Shown piece after piece: positions 62,194-64,000 of a stretch of DNA of 64,000 bases; position 1 is the stretch's first letter; each line of letters begins with the position of its first letter. Both the position numbers and the translations under genes were made by a program. The DNA is from Luteimonas sp. JM171 (GTDB lineage Bacteria; Pseudomonadota; Gammaproteobacteria; Xanthomonadales; Xanthomonadaceae), in the NCBI RefSeq assembly GCF_001717465.1, contig NZ_CP017074.1, positions 2,756,873 through 2,820,872 on the forward strand. Reading direction: 5' to 3'. The notes beneath the pieces were generated by a model. It made no database searches. It saw nothing but the letters and a program-made list of their open reading frames with translations, and was not told the origin of the DNA.

Positions 62194-64000
62194 ATGAAGC
62201 ATCCGCTCAGCCTTGCCCTGGCCGCCATCCTTGGCGGCATGGTCGCCTCGCCGGCCCTCGCCCAGACCGCCCCCAGCGCCGGACAGGAGGCCTCCAGCAT
62301 GGAAGCCACGCAGGCCAACCCCTTCTTCGAGCAGAGCACGCTCCCGCTGCAGTACCCGCACTTCGACCGCATCCGCGACGAGCACTTCGGCCCGGCCTTC
62401 GACGCCGGCATGGCCGAGCAGCTCGCCGAGATCGAGGCGATCGCCAACAACCCCGAAGACCCCACCTTCGAGAACACCATCATCGCCCTGGAGAAGTCCG
62501 GCGAGACCCTGGGACGCGCCACGCGGGTGTTCTTCAACCTGGTGGGCACCGACACCAACGATGCGCGCCGCAAACTGCAGGCCGACTATTCGGCCCGCTT
62601 TGCCGCCCACCGCGACGCGATCTCGCTCAATCCGCAACTGTTCGCACGCATCGAGGCGCTCTACAACCAGCGTGAATCGCTGGGCCTGGACGCGGAGGGC
62701 GTGCGGCTGATCGAGCGCTACCACACCGACTTCGTCCGCGCCGGCGCCGCGCTGTCGGAGGCCGAAAAGGCCCGGATGAAGGAAATCAACGCCGAGCTGG
62801 CCGACCTGGGCACGAAGTTCAGCCAGAACGTGCTCGCCGAGGTGAACGACTCGGCCGTGATCGTGGACACCGTGGAAGAGCTCGACGGCCTCACCCCGGC
62901 CCAGATCAGCGCCGCGGCCGACGCCGCCGCTGCCCGCGGCCACGAAGGCAAGTACGCCATCACCCTGCTCAACACCACTGGCCAGCCGCCCAACGCCCAG
63001 CTGACCAACCGCGCCCTGCGCCAGCGCATCCACGAAGCCTCCGTGGCCCGCGGCGCGCGCGGCAACGAGTGGGACAACCGCGCCATCCTCTCGCGCGTGG
63101 TCAACCTGCGCGACGAGCGCGCCAAGATGCTCGGCTACCCTAACCACGCCACCTACGTGCTCGAGGAAGCCACCGCCGGCACCCCCGAGGCGGTGAACGA
63201 CATGCTCGGCCAGCTGGCCCCGGCGGCCGTCGCCAACGCCAAGCGCGAGGCGGAAAAGCTGCAGGCCATGATCGACCGCGAACAGGCCGCCAAGGGCGAG
63301 CCCAGCTTCGAACTGGCGCCGTGGGACTGGTCGTTCTACACCGAGAAGGTCCGCAAGGCCGAGTACGACTTCGACGAAGCCCAGCTCAAGCCGTACCTGG
63401 AGATGATGAACGTGCTGGAGAACGGCGTGCTCTATGCCGCCACCCAGCTCTACGGCATCACCTTCAAGGAGCGCACCGACCTGCCGAAGTACCACCCCGA
63501 CACCTGGGTGTACGACGTGTTCGACCACGACGGCTCGCAGCTGGCGATCTTCATCTTCGACCCGTACGCGCGCGACTCCAAGCGCGGTGGCGCGTGGATG
63601 AACTCCTACGTCTCGCAGTCGCACCTCATGGACACCAAGCCGGTGGTGGCCAACCACCAGAACATCACCAAGCCGCCGGCGGGCGAGCCGACCCTGCTCA
63701 CCTGGGACGAAGTGACCACCATGTTCCACGAGTTCGGCCACGCCCTGCACGGCATGTTCTCCGACGTGGAATACCCCTACTTCAGCGGCACCAGCGTCCC
63801 GCGCGACTTCGTCGAGTTCCCCTCGCAGGTCAACGAGATGTGGGCTGACTGGCCGTCGATCCTGGCCAATTACGCCAAGCACCACGAGACCGGCGAGCCG
63901 ATGCCGCAGGAACTGCTGGACAAGGTCGTGGCCACCGCCAAGTTCAACCAGGGCTTCGCCACCACCGAGTACCTGGGCGCCGCGATCATCGACCAGTACC
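62194..64000 (+). CDS. dcp: M3 family zinc metallopeptidase (Dcp-type), cut by window edge
   Basis: 602 codons present. A signal peptide ends near ASPALA (about residue 23), so it is exported. The zinc motif HEFGH is His512-Glu513-His516 (in TMFHEFGHALHGMF), with the third ligand in the FPSQVNEMW segment. The first 500 residues are the helical cap of M3 peptidases (LPLQYPHFDRIRDEHF). It probably is a peptidyl-dipeptidase working on short peptides in the periplasm. About 100-120 C-terminal residues should lie beyond the right edge. Transcription start is unknown. Confidence 0.94.
   Translation, partial: MKHPLSLALAAILGGMVASPALAQTAPSAGQEASSMEATQANPFFEQSTLPLQYPHFDRIRDEHFGPAFDAGMAEQLAEIEAIANNPEDPTFENTIIALEKSGETLGRATRVFFNLVGTDTNDARRKLQADYSARFAAHRDAISLNPQLFARIEALYNQRESLGLDAEGVRLIERYHTDFVRAGAALSEAEKARMKEINAELADLGTKFSQNVLAEVNDSAVIVDTVEELDGLTPAQISAAADAAAARGHEGKYAITLLNTTGQPPNAQLTNRALRQRIHEASVARGARGNEWDNRAILSRVVNLRDERAKMLGYPNHATYVLEEATAGTPEAVNDMLGQLAPAAVANAKREAEKLQAMIDREQAAKGEPSFELAPWDWSFYTEKVRKAEYDFDEAQLKPYLEMMNVLENGVLYAATQLYGITFKERTDLPKYHPDTWVYDVFDHDGSQLAIFIFDPYARDSKRGGAWMNSYVSQSHLMDTKPVVANHQNITKPPAGEPTLLTWDEVTTMFHEFGHALHGMFSDVEYPYFSGTSVPRDFVEFPSQVNEMWADWPSILANYAKHHETGEPMPQELLDKVVATAKFNQGFATTEYLGAAIIDQY

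Overview
The window is a very GC-rich, tightly packed stretch of bacterial chromosome. Codon use is uniform and I see no phage, insertion sequence, CRISPR array or tRNA. The gene content points to a gammaproteobacterium of the Xanthomonadaceae (Lysobacter/Luteimonas/Xanthomonas group). The main clues are a giant NAD-glutamate dehydrogenase, a methionine synthase split into two overlapping genes, a GntR/YtrA-type ABC operon, an smc-zipA-ligA cluster, a PilH-type response regulator, and a pbpC/alpha-2-macroglobulin pair. Assignment to a genus is inference.

Layout. 1-6.2 kb (minus): NAD-glutamate dehydrogenase, whose C-terminus runs off the left edge, and an acyl-CoA dehydrogenase. 6.2-11 kb (plus): an ArsR-methyltransferase fusion regulator overlapping the two halves of B12-dependent methionine synthase. 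11-13.5 kb (minus): two tandem FKBP isomerases, SlyX and a DUF2058 protein. 13.7-18.1 kb (plus): a six-gene envelope operon with a strong promoter and palindromic operator (small exported protein, GntR regulator, ABC ATPase, permease, DUF2884 lipoprotein, nine-repeat beta-helix protein). 18.1-24.5 kb: fumC, purB, an exported alpha/beta hydrolase, and roxA coupled to a GNAT fusion protein. 24.6-30.3 kb: sucA-sucB-lpd for 2-oxoglutarate dehydrogenase. 30.4-34.7 kb: LOG phosphoribohydrolase, AcuI/YhdH reductase, PilH-like regulator, CbpA, a small heat-shock protein with a sigma-32-type promoter, and a peroxiredoxin. 34.7-44.7 kb (minus): gyrA, alpha-2-macroglobulin and pbpC. 45-56.1 kb: a CPBP membrane protease, then mtnA, epmA, ligA, zipA, smc and an LLM flavin oxidoreductase on the minus strand. 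56.3-64 kb: ABC exporter, DUF488, UbiB-family kinase, ferredoxin-NADP reductase, universal stress protein, and an M3 peptidase cut by the right edge.

The most unusual signal is not a gene. Two intergenic elements about 8 kb apart and in opposite orientation (50467-50584 and 58217-58336) form 29-bp hairpins. All five base pairs that differ between them changed on both sides, so pairing is kept, while two single-stranded segments are nearly invariant. A different multibranched palindrome (50269-50359) lies beside the first copy. Together these fill the only gap over 300 bp. The second point of interest is the YtrA-type operon, which has a near-perfect operator over its -10 box and two uncharacterised envelope proteins at its end.

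Most long open frames on the strand opposite these genes are GC-rich shadows and were left out. Several starts were moved from the longest possible frame to a start supported by a ribosome-binding site or by family length.
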